DNA of 30,557 bases, from positions 1 to 30,557 of the forward strand of contig CALAEY010000029.1 of NCBI GenBank assembly GCA_937891085.1, read 5' to 3'. The notes beneath the pieces are model-generated. The model was not told where the DNA came from. It ran no database searches and saw nothing but the letters and a program-made list of their open reading frames with translations. Shown piece after piece: positions 16,209 to 24,213 of the stretch. The translations under genes were made by a program, and so were the position numbers. The stretch is from an uncultured Prevotellaceae bacterium (GTDB lineage Bacteria; Bacteroidota; Bacteroidia; Bacteroidales; Bacteroidaceae). Each line of letters begins with the position of its first letter. The stretch's first letter is position 1.

Positions 16209-17018
16209 ATGAAAAGAGGTTATATATCACTGATTTTAATGGTGTTGGGGTGGTCTGTCGGACTGATATCTTGCGGTAAGCAACAACCCGAAGCTGAAGA
16301 GGCTGAGAATGTTGTCGCCAAGCAGATGTTGCAAGGTATCTGGCTGAATGAGGAGACCGACATGCCTTTCATGCGAGTGGAGGGCGACTCGTTGTTCTAT
16401 CCCGATGCAGAGAATCTTCCTTCCTCTTTCTATATCAAGCATGATACGTTCTTCGTAGTGGGAGCAGATACCATTCCTTACCCTATAGAATTACAGACTC
16501 AGGAGCGTTTCCATTTTATGGAGTTCGGAAACAATATCATCACCCTCTATCATTCAGACAATGAAGATGACGCTAACTTCTTCCAGGCAGCCAAAGAACC
16601 GCTTCCTATCGTCACGGAGCGGATAGAGAAAGACAGCGTAGTGATGTATGACGGGAAGCGTTACAGAGGGTATGTGTTTGTGAATCCCAGTAAGATGAAG
16701 GTGATTCGTACTTCCATCGGACCATCTGGCATGTTAGTGGACAATGTGTACTACGACAATGTGATACATATCTGCGTCTATACTGGAGCAACAGAGCTTT
16801 ATGGAAAAGATGTCACCAAGCGTGATTTCGCTGATGTTATTCCTGCAGATTTCTTGGAGACCAGCATCTTAGCCGATATGGATTTCGTGGGCGTAGATGG
16901 AGAGGGCTATCACTACCAGGCATTGGTGGGAGATCCAGAAAGCAGTGCTTCTGCAGCTTATTTGCTGAACCTCACCATCGGGAATGACAGACAGCTTCGT
17001 ATTTCAGTAGCAGATTAA
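16209..17018 (+). CDS. lipoprotein, possibly DUF4738
   Basis: The 269-aa protein has a lipoprotein signal (lipobox LISC, Cys22) followed by an acidic linker. Residues about 40-125 resemble a small beta-barrel binding fold (LQGIWLNEETDMPFMRVEGDS), and about 125-269 forms a second beta-rich domain. It resembles DUF4738-type Bacteroidota lipoproteins as I know them, but this cannot be confirmed by eye. No function is known. It converges on the RNA helicase gene with both stop codons inside one TTAA. Confidence 0.65.
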   Translation: MKRGYISLILMVLGWSVGLISCGKQQPEAEEAENVVAKQMLQGIWLNEETDMPFMRVEGDSLFYPDAENLPSSFYIKHDTFFVVGADTIPYPIELQTQERFHFMEFGNNIITLYHSDNEDDANFFQAAKEPLPIVTERIEKDSVVMYDGKRYRGYVFVNPSKMKVIRTSIGPSGMLVDNVYYDNVIHICVYTGATELYGKDVTKRDFADVIPADFLETSILADMDFVGVDGEGYHYQALVGDPESSASAAYLLNLTIGNDRQLRISVAD

Positions 17019-18337
17019 TTCTTATTTGCAGGTGCTTCATTACCGCTATTCCTCGCAGGCTTTCTTCTTGGGCGATGCTGCTTTTTAGGGTTATTGTCCT
17101 GTTGGCTATTTCTGGTCCTATGAGCATTCGGCTTACGCTTTCCTCTATTCTTTGAACCTTTTCTCTTGCCTTCTGTTTCCTTCTTAACTTCTGGTATGGG
17201 ATTACCACCCAGTTCTTCAGGAATATCAAGGCGCTCCACCTTTTTGCCAAGGAAGTCTTCTATCTGTCGGAAATAGCGAGAGTCATCTGGACTCACGAAA
17301 GTAAGGGCTGCGCCGTCATTACCCGCTCTTGCTGTACGTCCGATGCGATGTACATAGTCTTCATAGTCATGAGGCACATCATAATTGATGACCATCTGGA
17401 TGTCATCAATATCAATGCCACGTGAAAGGATATCTGTTGCAACAAGGATATTAATGTGCCCATTCTTGAATCCCAGCATAACTTCGTCGCGCTTAGCTTG
17501 TTCCAGATCAGAGTGCATTTCACTCACGTTCATCCCCATTTGCTTCAAGGAACGTGTCACGTCTTTCACCTTGGTCTTCTTGCTGGCAAATACGATGACG
17601 CGCTTGGCCTCTTCATGACGGAAGAGCCATCTTATCAATCCAAGCTTTTGCTTTTCGTAGCACATGTAGGCGCTTTGCTTGATTTTATCTGCAGGGCGGG
17701 ATACGGCAATCTTCACTTCTACAGGGTCATGAAGAATGGTTTTTGCCAGTTGTTGAATTTTCTGAGGCATGGTGGCAGAAAACATGATCGTATGTCGTTT
17801 TTCAGGGAGCAACCTCACTATCTGCATGATATCATCATAGAAACCCATGTCGAGCATACGGTCGGCCTCGTCGAGTACGAAGAAAGAAACATGCGACAAG
17901 TCCACATATCCCATCTGAATATGTGCAATAAGGCGTCCAGGCGTAGCTATAACTACATCAGCCCCCTTAATAAGACCACGTTTTTGCTGTGCAAAGACGA
18001 TGCCGTCATTGCCACCATAAACTGCTACGCTACTCACATTCATGAAATAGGAGAATCCTTCCATTGCCTGATCTATCTGCTGAGCCAGTTCCCTGGTTGG
18101 TGCCATAATCACGCAGTTTACGGCATCTTCTGGGTAGTTGCCTTCAGAAAGCTTATTTAAAATAGGAAGCAAATATGCAGCAGTTTTGCCTGTGCCTGTC
18201 TGTGCCACACCTATGAGGTCACGCCCTTCCAGTAAGGCAGGAATCGCTTTTTCTTGTATAGGGGTGCATTCTTCGAAATGCATGGAATCTAACGCATCGA
18301 GAACGCTATCGTTAAGATCTAAATCTGTAAAATACAT
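17015..18337 (-). CDS. DEAD-box RNA helicase, RhlE type
   Basis: ATP-dependent RNA remodelling enzyme. I chose the ATG at 18337 (440 aa); the frame extends three codons to a TTG, less likely. The Q motif is FEECTPIQ (21-28), motif I AQTGTGKT (45-52), Ia PTREL (80-84), II DEAD (156-159), III SAT (187-189) and VI HRIGRTAR in the second RecA domain. The last about 65 residues are a very basic, disordered tail (Lys/Arg/Asn), typical of RNA-binding extensions. Its promoter faces that of the thioredoxin-like gene. Confidence 0.92.
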   Translation of the reverse strand: MYFTDLDLNDSVLDALDSMHFEECTPIQEKAIPALLEGRDLIGVAQTGTGKTAAYLLPILNKLSEGNYPEDAVNCVIMAPTRELAQQIDQAMEGFSYFMNVSSVAVYGGNDGIVFAQQKRGLIKGADVVIATPGRLIAHIQMGYVDLSHVSFFVLDEADRMLDMGFYDDIMQIVRLLPEKRHTIMFSATMPQKIQQLAKTILHDPVEVKIAVSRPADKIKQSAYMCYEKQKLGLIRWLFRHEEAKRVIVFASKKTKVKDVTRSLKQMGMNVSEMHSDLEQAKRDEVMLGFKNGHINILVATDILSRGIDIDDIQMVINYDVPHDYEDYVHRIGRTARAGNDGAALTFVSPDDSRYFRQIEDFLGKKVERLDIPEELGGNPIPEVKKETEGKRKGSKNRGKRKPNAHRTRNSQQDNNPKKQHRPRRKPARNSGNEAPANKN

Positions 18338-18356
18338 GTTCTGCAAAATTTGGATG

Positions 18357-18364
18357 CAAAGATA
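18357..18364 (-). promoter_or_regulatory. -7 box of the RNA helicase gene
   Basis: On the minus strand it reads TATCTTTG, 19 bp upstream of the ATG at 18337. It supports that ATG as the start. Confidence 0.55.
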
Positions 18365-18425
18365 AAAAAATAACTTGACATTTCATGCTACACAACATCA
18401 ATAGTGTTAAAATGAGTGCGGAAAT

Positions 18426-18456
18426 TTGGATATTAAAAAAGAAATACTCAACTTTG
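18426..18456 (+). promoter_or_regulatory. promoter of the thioredoxin-like gene
   Basis: TTG at 18426-18428 and CAACTTTG at 18449-18456 (one mismatch to TAnnTTTG) have a 20-bp spacer. Transcription from here would give a 5' leader of about 130 nt before the ATG at 18593, much longer than the leaders of its neighbours. Confidence 0.5.
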
Positions 18457-18475
18457 CAGTCCGATTTCTGAAAAA

Positions 18476-18571
18476 ATGGCTGTGAGAATGCGTGAATTCT
18501 TCTGTGACAGAAGAGGGCCATATACAGTTAAAGCCAGAGGGAAATCGCCGCCGAGAGGCAGGCTCTGGTAG
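18476..18571 (+). CDS. candidate leader peptide or small protein (31 aa)
   Basis: An ATG-to-TAG frame of 31 sense codons lies in the leader, 21 bp before the thioredoxin-like gene and after an A-run. The peptide is Arg/Lys/Gly/Pro rich (begins MAVRMREFFCDRRG, ends SPPRGRLW). The same bases can fold: CTTCTG-TGA-CAGAAG at 18499-18513, and CCAGAG (18537-18542) can pair with CTCTGG (18563-18568) around an inner GCC/GGC pairing. It may be an expressed peptide, a regulatory leader ORF, or a structured RNA whose frame is accidental. Confidence 0.33.
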   Translation: MAVRMREFFCDRRGPYTVKARGKSPPRGRLW

Positions 18572-18592
18572 TAGAGAACTAAACCAAGAAGC

Positions 18593-19093
18593 ATGAAGAA
18601 TGTTAAGTGGTTGTTTGTTGTATTACTAATTAGTTCCTTGACTTCTTTTGTAGAAAAAGATCAGCATGCTGGAGGGTTGCAGGTAGGCACTAAAGCCCCT
18701 GATATACATCTTCAGCCTATGGACGCTGGGCAATCTATGCAAACTCTTTCAGGAAAGCGTGGACATAAGGTGTTGCTCAGTTTCTGGGCAAGCTACGACG
18801 CTGCATCAAGATTAAACAATGCCAATCTGAGTTATGCATTGAGTCAGGTAGCTCCCGAGAGTGTGGAATTGGTTTCCGTATCGTTGGATACATATACATC
18901 TATCTGTGAGGAAACTATTCGAGTGGACCAAATAGCGAAACGCCAGAGCTATATAGAGCTCAGCGGAGGAGAATCAAGAGTATATAAGAATTATGAGTTA
19001 GAAGAAGGATTCTCCAACTATTTACTTGATGAGAATGGCGTGATTATCGCCAAGAACATCAGTGCTAAGGATATTCCTGCATACCTGAATTAA
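18593..19093 (+). CDS. thioredoxin-fold protein lacking the CxxC motif
   Basis: The 166-aa protein has a signal peptide or N-terminal anchor (hydrophobic 5-18). It has a TlpA/AhpC-like fold (VGTKAPDIHLQPMDAG, then VLLSFWASYDAASR, LVSVSLD, and a late YLLDENGVIIA). At the active site, where TlpA has WASWCxxC, it has FWASYDAASR, so both redox cysteines are missing. The only mature Cys is in SICEET, far from the site. It cannot do dithiol chemistry and may be a binding or adaptor version. The gene is preceded by a long leader and followed by a strong terminator. Confidence 0.8.
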   Translation: MKNVKWLFVVLLISSLTSFVEKDQHAGGLQVGTKAPDIHLQPMDAGQSMQTLSGKRGHKVLLSFWASYDAASRLNNANLSYALSQVAPESVELVSVSLDTYTSICEETIRVDQIAKRQSYIELSGGESRVYKNYELEEGFSNYLLDENGVIIAKNISAKDIPAYLN

Positions 19094-19160
19094 GCCATTG
19101 CGCGCTTGGTTGCACTTATGTAGGAACGTAAATTTGAAATCAAAAAGGACAATACAACAA

Positions 19161-19193
19161 AAAAGCCCCTGCTCAGATGAGTGGGGGCTTTAT
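19161..19193. terminator. bidirectional terminator
   Basis: AAAGCCCC near 19162-19169 pairs with GGGGCTTT ending at 19192, with inner CTC/GAG pairs. It is flanked by an A-run on the left and Ts on the right, so it can end both the thioredoxin-like gene (+) and fabD (-). Confidence 0.85.
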
Positions 19194-19213
19194 TCGTTTA
19201 TAGAGGTTGATTT

Positions 19214-20101
19214 TTAGGCAATGCCATGTGCATTGGCAGTCTTGTCAATACGCTTGATCAGTCCCTGAAGCACGGTGCCAGGACCGCATTCTGTAAATTC
19301 AGTAGCACCATCGGCCAACATGCGCTGAGCTATCTGTGTCCAACGTACAGGGGCTGTAAGTTGAGCCACAAGGTTAGCCTTGATTTCTGCAGGATCCGTG
19401 TGTGGCAGAGCATCTACGTTCTGATAAACAGGACACTTTGGCGTATGGAAATTGGTGGCATTGATGGCCTGCTCCAGTTCTTCCTTAGCAGGTTGCATCA
19501 ATGGAGAGTGGAAGGCACCGCCAACCTTCAGAGGCAGAGCACGCTTAGCACCTGCTGCTTTCAGCGCTTCACAAGCCTTATTGATTCCTTCAATAGAACC
19601 AGAGATTACCAACTGACCAGGGCAATTGAAGTTAGCAGGAACTACCACATCGCCAGCAGCATTGATTTCTGCACACACTTCTTCTACCTTCTCGTCAGGA
19701 AGGCCGATAATGGCTGCCATGGTAGATGGCTGTGCTTCGCAGGCTTTCTGCATGGCCATGGCACGAGCATAAACCAGCTTCAAACCATCTTCAAAGTCGA
19801 GTGCACCAGCAGCTACCAATGCAGAAAACTCACCCAAAGAGTGACCAGCTGTCATTTCTGGTTGGAAGTCATCGCCCAAGCAGAGAGCAGAAATCACAGA
19901 ATGCAGGAACACGGCAGGCTGTGTTACCTTGGTCTGTCGGAGGTCTTCATCTGTACCTTCAAACATCACATCGGTGATGCGGAAACCCAATATCTCGTTT
20001 GCTTTCTCAAAAAGGTCTTTTGCCAAAGGATAGTTCTCGTAGAGGTCCTTACCCATACCTGCGAATTGGGCTCCTTGCCCAGGAAATACATAAGCTTTCA
20101 T
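19214..20101 (-). CDS. fabD: malonyl-CoA:ACP transacylase
   Basis: Transfers malonyl from CoA to acyl carrier protein to start fatty-acid elongation. The 295-aa protein has the N-terminal FPGQGAQ (6-12), the nucleophile motif GHSLGE (86-91, Ser88), and the later catalytic His in GGAFHSPLM, plus QNVDA and the C-terminal ECGPGTVL. The length is usual. It stands alone with its own promoter rather than in a fab cluster. Confidence 0.96.
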   Translation of the reverse strand: MKAYVFPGQGAQFAGMGKDLYENYPLAKDLFEKANEILGFRITDVMFEGTDEDLRQTKVTQPAVFLHSVISALCLGDDFQPEMTAGHSLGEFSALVAAGALDFEDGLKLVYARAMAMQKACEAQPSTMAAIIGLPDEKVEEVCAEINAAGDVVVPANFNCPGQLVISGSIEGINKACEALKAAGAKRALPLKVGGAFHSPLMQPAKEELEQAINATNFHTPKCPVYQNVDALPHTDPAEIKANLVAQLTAPVRWTQIAQRMLADGATEFTECGPGTVLQGLIKRIDKTANAHGIA

Positions 20102-20135
20102 TCTAATACCTATTGTTTATTTTAATTTTCGGGTG

Positions 20136-20143
20136 CAAAGTTA
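20136..20143 (-). promoter_or_regulatory. fabD promoter -7 box
   Basis: Read on the minus strand: TAACTTTG, 34 bp before the fabD ATG. Confidence 0.55.
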
Positions 20144-20183
20144 CGCAAAAGCGAGAGAAAAGCCAAACTTGCCCCTAACTATT

Positions 20184-20627
20184 TCATGCTTCGATATAAA
20201 GTTCTGTGCGCAAGCGCTTCTCAGTAGGCACACAAAAGAGCGATGCCGTGAGACCTATGGCAGCGCAAAGCAAGCCCGTAGTGCTCATGCAGGTGTAGTA
20301 GGTGAGTAGTCCCATCACAACGGGGATAAAGAGCAGCAAAAGCCTAATTAAGCTCCATCTTTCGTACAAGCGAAGTGCTTCGAGCAAGTCTACCTTATCT
20401 ATCTTCTTTTGAAGTACCCATGCGAATAGTTTCAGGGCAACAGGCACCGAAGCACACGTCAGTAGTATGGTAATAGTTTCCATGCCATAGACCATAGAGA
20501 CATTGTGAGCCCACGGTCCTGTAGAGCCATCGGAAAGCTCTCCGATAACGACCATTATGAGCGGAACTATCCAGAATGCTCCAAACCAGAACTTCAGTGT
20601 GTGCAGTGTTTTCTTTATCTCTTCCAT
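20184..20627 (-). CDS. small integral membrane protein, unknown function
   Basis: I start it at the ATG at 20627 (147 aa); a TTG three codons upstream at 20636 is also in frame. An AAGGA run precedes the ATG closely. Four membrane helices are likely (about 15-30, 45-65, 95-115, 118-135), joined by a charged cytoplasmic loop (LQKKIDKVDLLEALRLYERWS). I recognise no family. It begins 12 bp after the recR stop and is probably cotranscribed with recR, which says little about its role. Confidence 0.7.
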   Translation of the reverse strand: MEEIKKTLHTLKFWFGAFWIVPLIMVVIGELSDGSTGPWAHNVSMVYGMETITILLTCASVPVALKLFAWVLQKKIDKVDLLEALRLYERWSLIRLLLLFIPVVMGLLTYYTCMSTTGLLCAAIGLTASLFCVPTEKRLRTELYIEA

Positions 20628-20639
20628 ATCCTTCAAGTT

Positions 20640-21257
20640 TTACAAACCTCCTGTGTAAGGGGTTCGATTGATGATGCTTCTTCCTAAAGTGATTTCATCG
20701 GTATATTGCAACTCGTCGCCCACGGAAACCCCTCGTGCCAGCACAGAAATCTTCACAGGCTCATCTTTCAGTTTCCGATAGATGAAGAAGTTGGTCGTAT
20801 CTCCCTCCATAGTAGTGCTAAGTGCTAAGATGACCTCCTTAACACCACCAGCCTTGACACGGTCTATCAGACTCTGTATCTCCAAGTCACTTGGCCCGAT
20901 GCTTTCCATAGGTGAAATGACACCTCCCAAGACGTGATACAAGCCTCTGTATTGCTGCGTAGCTTCGATGGCCATCACATCACGTATGGATTCAACAACG
21001 CACACCGATGTGCTGTCTCTCAATGGATTAGAGCAAATATTACAAGTCTCTGTATCAGAAATATTATGACAGACGTGGCAATACTTCACTTCGTGCTTCA
21101 GTGTCATGATACTGTTGCCAAAAGCATCCACCGTGGCATCGTCTTGGCGTAGTAGATGCAACACCAAGCGCATGGCAGTTTTGCGTCCTATGCCAGGCAA
21201 TTTGGAAAATTCATTGACGGCTTTTTCCAACAGTTGTGAAGGGTATTGTTCGCTCAT
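20640..21257 (-). CDS. recR: recombination mediator RecR
   Basis: Acts with RecO (RecFOR pathway) to load RecA at gaps. The 205-aa protein has a helix-hairpin-helix (LPGIGRKTAMRL, 20-31), a four-Cys zinc finger (Cys60, Cys63, Cys72, Cys75), a Toprim domain (CVVESIRDVMAIE to LALSTTMEGDTT) and the C-terminal Walker-B-like region (ISVLARGVSVGDELQYTDEITL). The length is normal. Confidence 0.96.
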   Translation of the reverse strand: MSEQYPSQLLEKAVNEFSKLPGIGRKTAMRLVLHLLRQDDATVDAFGNSIMTLKHEVKYCHVCHNISDTETCNICSNPLRDSTSVCVVESIRDVMAIEATQQYRGLYHVLGGVISPMESIGPSDLEIQSLIDRVKAGGVKEVILALSTTMEGDTTNFFIYRKLKDEPVKISVLARGVSVGDELQYTDEITLGRSIINRTPYTGGL

Positions 21258-21275
21258 CTTCTATTCTTTTGTCTG

Positions 21276-21283
21276 CAAAGTTA
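21276..21283 (-). promoter_or_regulatory. recR promoter -7 box
   Basis: On the minus strand it reads TAACTTTG, 18 bp before the recR ATG, in the 61-bp gap after addB. It separates recR transcription from the addAB operon. Confidence 0.55.
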
Positions 21284-21318
21284 GCTTAAAAATCCGATTA
21301 AGTGAATGAAATACTGGT

Positions 21319-24213
21319 TTATTTGCGGCATAGCCTTCTGAAATCACAATACTTGCAATGATCCAGAATATCTGTCTGGCGGAAAGGAATCTCTGGATTG
21401 AAGATTTCCTGCAAAAGAATCTGCAAGCATTCACGATACTCAGATTCAAACTGTGTGGTAAAGTCGCTGACAGTTTCTGCCTGCCTACCACCTATCTTTA
21501 TCTCAGGGCGATAGGAAGAATCGTATGAGTTGGGGATGTAGTATAGGGCTGGCACTACAGGCATATCCTTGCCCTTTTCACGCAGTTTACCACAGATAAT
21601 GCTGGCATAGAGGAATGCCTGGAAGATATGGTACTTCCTATCTCTGGCAGGAGTGAAGAGAGCTTCTATGCTGGCAGAACCACCTTTGTCTGATCCTGTC
21701 TTATAGTCTAAGACACGCAAAGCTCCGTCCTTACTGTCTAATCTATCTATATCGCCTCCTATACGGACGTTCAGGTTGCCATTTGGGGTCTTTACAGAGA
21801 AGATTTCTGTGCGCCTTACCTCCATGCCTTCAAGATCAAACGGGGCGTACTGAAGGTCATTCTGCAACAGTTGGGTGATGTATTTCACTATCACATCGAA
21901 GTTGACTTGCTGTGTGCCATCATAGCGGCTCTTTTCCTGCGGAGGTATCTTGAAGAATTCCTCCTTGAATGAGCGATCCACATATTCGCGGATTTGCACT
22001 TTGTTATCAAGCAAATTTCTCAAGTCTTCTGCCAGCACTTGCTTCCCACGTCGCGTGAGATCCTCGTATATATGCTGGGCTGTGAGGTGGAAGATGGTTC
22101 CGAAAAGCGCATTGTCTATCTCAGAGCTGACTTCTTCAGGCACTTTGAGTCCTGCCACGTAGCGATAATAGAATTTCAGCGAGCAGTCTATATAGCTATT
22201 CAGCGCAGATGGGGAAAGTACGGAGCGCTTTTCTTCAGGCAACTGAGCATCTTTATCTGCATCGTAGCGATGATAAAGTTTGTGCGTCACTTGCGCATCC
22301 TTCTGAACTTCAATCAGGCGTTGACCAGTAGGTTGTTGTGCGGTTTCTAAGTACGACTGTTTAACGGCATGCGGCCATTCCACCAGGAATTGCAGCATGA
22401 AGCGTGACATCTCTCCGCGATTCATCCCTTCTGTAGAGGTATTGTAGAGCAGGGTGACGTGCTTGGCACGTTGTATCAGTCTGTAGAAATAATAGGCGTA
22501 GACAGATATCTTGTGCTCGATAGTGGTCATGCCAAAGGCTTTGCGCAGAATGTAGGGGACGAAAGAGGCATCGCTCTCTCCATGAGGCAACTTGCCTTCA
22601 TTGACAGAAAGCAGCAGCAGGTTGTCAAAGTCGAGGTTACGTGTCTCCAACAATCCCATGATCTGCATGCCGATGGCTGGTTCTCCGTGGAAAGGAATAC
22701 TGGCTCCCGCCAATAATCTACCAAGGAGCCTACGCAAGGTATTTGACTGTACAAGCAATGTTCCGTCGTCTATCAGACTAAGCAGGCGATTGATGAGCGT
22801 ATAGCTCTTGAAAAGAGACTCTCTGTAGAGCTGACTGAACACTTCGTCAGAGGCATCAGGTTTTCGATAGAGCTGAGTGATTTCTTGCAGCAGGTCTGTC
22901 AAGTAGGCGCAAAGCGGACGGATGCCCTCTTGTGGCGTAAAGACTTTGGTGAGAAAGTCGTCTGCTTGTAGCTCTGCAAGGGTGGGAAAGAAACGATTGT
23001 TTTTTACCAACTTCTCCAGTACTTCTTTTGCCTGAGGACTGAGTTGCTGTATGTAAGGGTGCTGAAGTACGGGAACAACAGTCTCATAGGTAAAACGGTT
23101 GTCGTTCTTTTGGTAGCCACGTATCTGCAAATCGGCTAAGGCATTGATAAGTCCGCATATTGGGGTTTGCAAAAGCGGAAAACCCATGGTGACGTTGATG
23201 TTCTTTACACAATCAGGAATGCTGTGCAATACGGGGAGCAGCAAGCCTTCATTGCAGAGCACAACGGCATTTTTCTTCTCTTTGGAAGTATCCCAAGTAC
23301 TGCTGTTGATCCACTGATGCAGGTAGCGTGCCTGGGCATTCTCTGTAGGAGCAGCGATATAGTGAACCTCCTTCTCCTTACTTAGTTCATCGAAGCAGCT
23401 TTCGTCTTTAAGCTCGTTGGGGAACTGGCGCAGGTTTCGCTTGATAAAGTCGCCAGCCTCATGCTTCTTTTCATTGGTATAGAAGGTGTCATAGTCCCAA
23501 TAGAACATGGCTTTCCCCGCCTTGTGGAGTTTATCGAACAGTTGGCGCTCCACAGCATTGAGCACATTGAAACCAACGAGCACATAGTGCTTATAGGGCA
23601 GGGTAGTGGCATCGAGCTTGTCGATGGCTTCGCGATACATCATGCCCTCGTAGGCGATGCCTTGCTGATGCAGACGTTCGCGATAGGTTTGGTAGAGAGC
23701 GCCTAAGTGATTCCAAATGCTGACGAACTTCTCCTTCAGTTGTGTGGTGTTTTCTGGAGAGAAGTCGCCAAAGAACTCACGAATGGCTTCTACTTGCTCT
23801 TCTGTGAGGAAGTCTGCCCCTTGACCTAATTCTTGTAGCCCCTGCAGGTTTCTGAACAACGTAGTAGCATCTACTAAGTTCTTGTCCACGTCATCAAAGT
23901 CGCTGATAAGGAGCTCTCCCCAGAAATAGAAGTCGTCCAGAGATTCATTGCTGCCAGTGACCTCGTGATACACCTTATATAATTCGCATACCAAGCGGAT
24001 GCTGTCTGCTGTATGGAGTGTTGTCAGCTCCTTGAATAACTCGCTGATACTGAGAAAGGTGGGTGCCCAGATAGGTTTTCCTGCGCATTGTGCCAAGTAT
24101 TCGTTGAAGAAAAGGCTGGCACGCTTATTGGGGAATACCACAGCCGTTTCGGAGAGTTGGTCTCCTATTTTGTCATACAGATCTTCTGCTACCAGTTGTA
24201 AGAATGTCTTCAT
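21319..24213 (-). CDS. addB: AddB-like helicase-nuclease subunit
   Basis: Second subunit of a RecBCD-type double-strand-break resection enzyme. The 964-aa protein has an N-terminal helicase-like region with no Walker A (AVVFPNKRASLFFNEYL), so it is an inactive helicase fold. The C-terminal PD-(D/E)XK nuclease has His709, GGDIDRLD (Asp821 and Asp823) and the DYK triad at 836-838. Four cysteines, Cys677 (SYIDCSLKFYY) and Cys953-x2-Cys956-x5-Cys962, match the AddB iron-sulfur staple. It overlaps addA by 4 bp (ATGA), so they form one operon. Confidence 0.88.
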   Translation of the reverse strand: MKTFLQLVAEDLYDKIGDQLSETAVVFPNKRASLFFNEYLAQCAGKPIWAPTFLSISELFKELTTLHTADSIRLVCELYKVYHEVTGSNESLDDFYFWGELLISDFDDVDKNLVDATTLFRNLQGLQELGQGADFLTEEQVEAIREFFGDFSPENTTQLKEKFVSIWNHLGALYQTYRERLHQQGIAYEGMMYREAIDKLDATTLPYKHYVLVGFNVLNAVERQLFDKLHKAGKAMFYWDYDTFYTNEKKHEAGDFIKRNLRQFPNELKDESCFDELSKEKEVHYIAAPTENAQARYLHQWINSSTWDTSKEKKNAVVLCNEGLLLPVLHSIPDCVKNINVTMGFPLLQTPICGLINALADLQIRGYQKNDNRFTYETVVPVLQHPYIQQLSPQAKEVLEKLVKNNRFFPTLAELQADDFLTKVFTPQEGIRPLCAYLTDLLQEITQLYRKPDASDEVFSQLYRESLFKSYTLINRLLSLIDDGTLLVQSNTLRRLLGRLLAGASIPFHGEPAIGMQIMGLLETRNLDFDNLLLLSVNEGKLPHGESDASFVPYILRKAFGMTTIEHKISVYAYYFYRLIQRAKHVTLLYNTSTEGMNRGEMSRFMLQFLVEWPHAVKQSYLETAQQPTGQRLIEVQKDAQVTHKLYHRYDADKDAQLPEEKRSVLSPSALNSYIDCSLKFYYRYVAGLKVPEEVSSEIDNALFGTIFHLTAQHIYEDLTRRGKQVLAEDLRNLLDNKVQIREYVDRSFKEEFFKIPPQEKSRYDGTQQVNFDVIVKYITQLLQNDLQYAPFDLEGMEVRRTEIFSVKTPNGNLNVRIGGDIDRLDSKDGALRVLDYKTGSDKGGSASIEALFTPARDRKYHIFQAFLYASIICGKLREKGKDMPVVPALYYIPNSYDSSYRPEIKIGGRQAETVSDFTTQFESEYRECLQILLQEIFNPEIPFRQTDILDHCKYCDFRRLCRK

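Noticed and set aside
17456..18160. 234-codon frame on the plus strand
   Set aside because: Antisense to the RNA helicase, which has all family motifs.
19226..20125. 299-codon frame on the plus strand
   Set aside because: Antisense to fabD, and it covers the fabD promoter; the product has no recognisable features.
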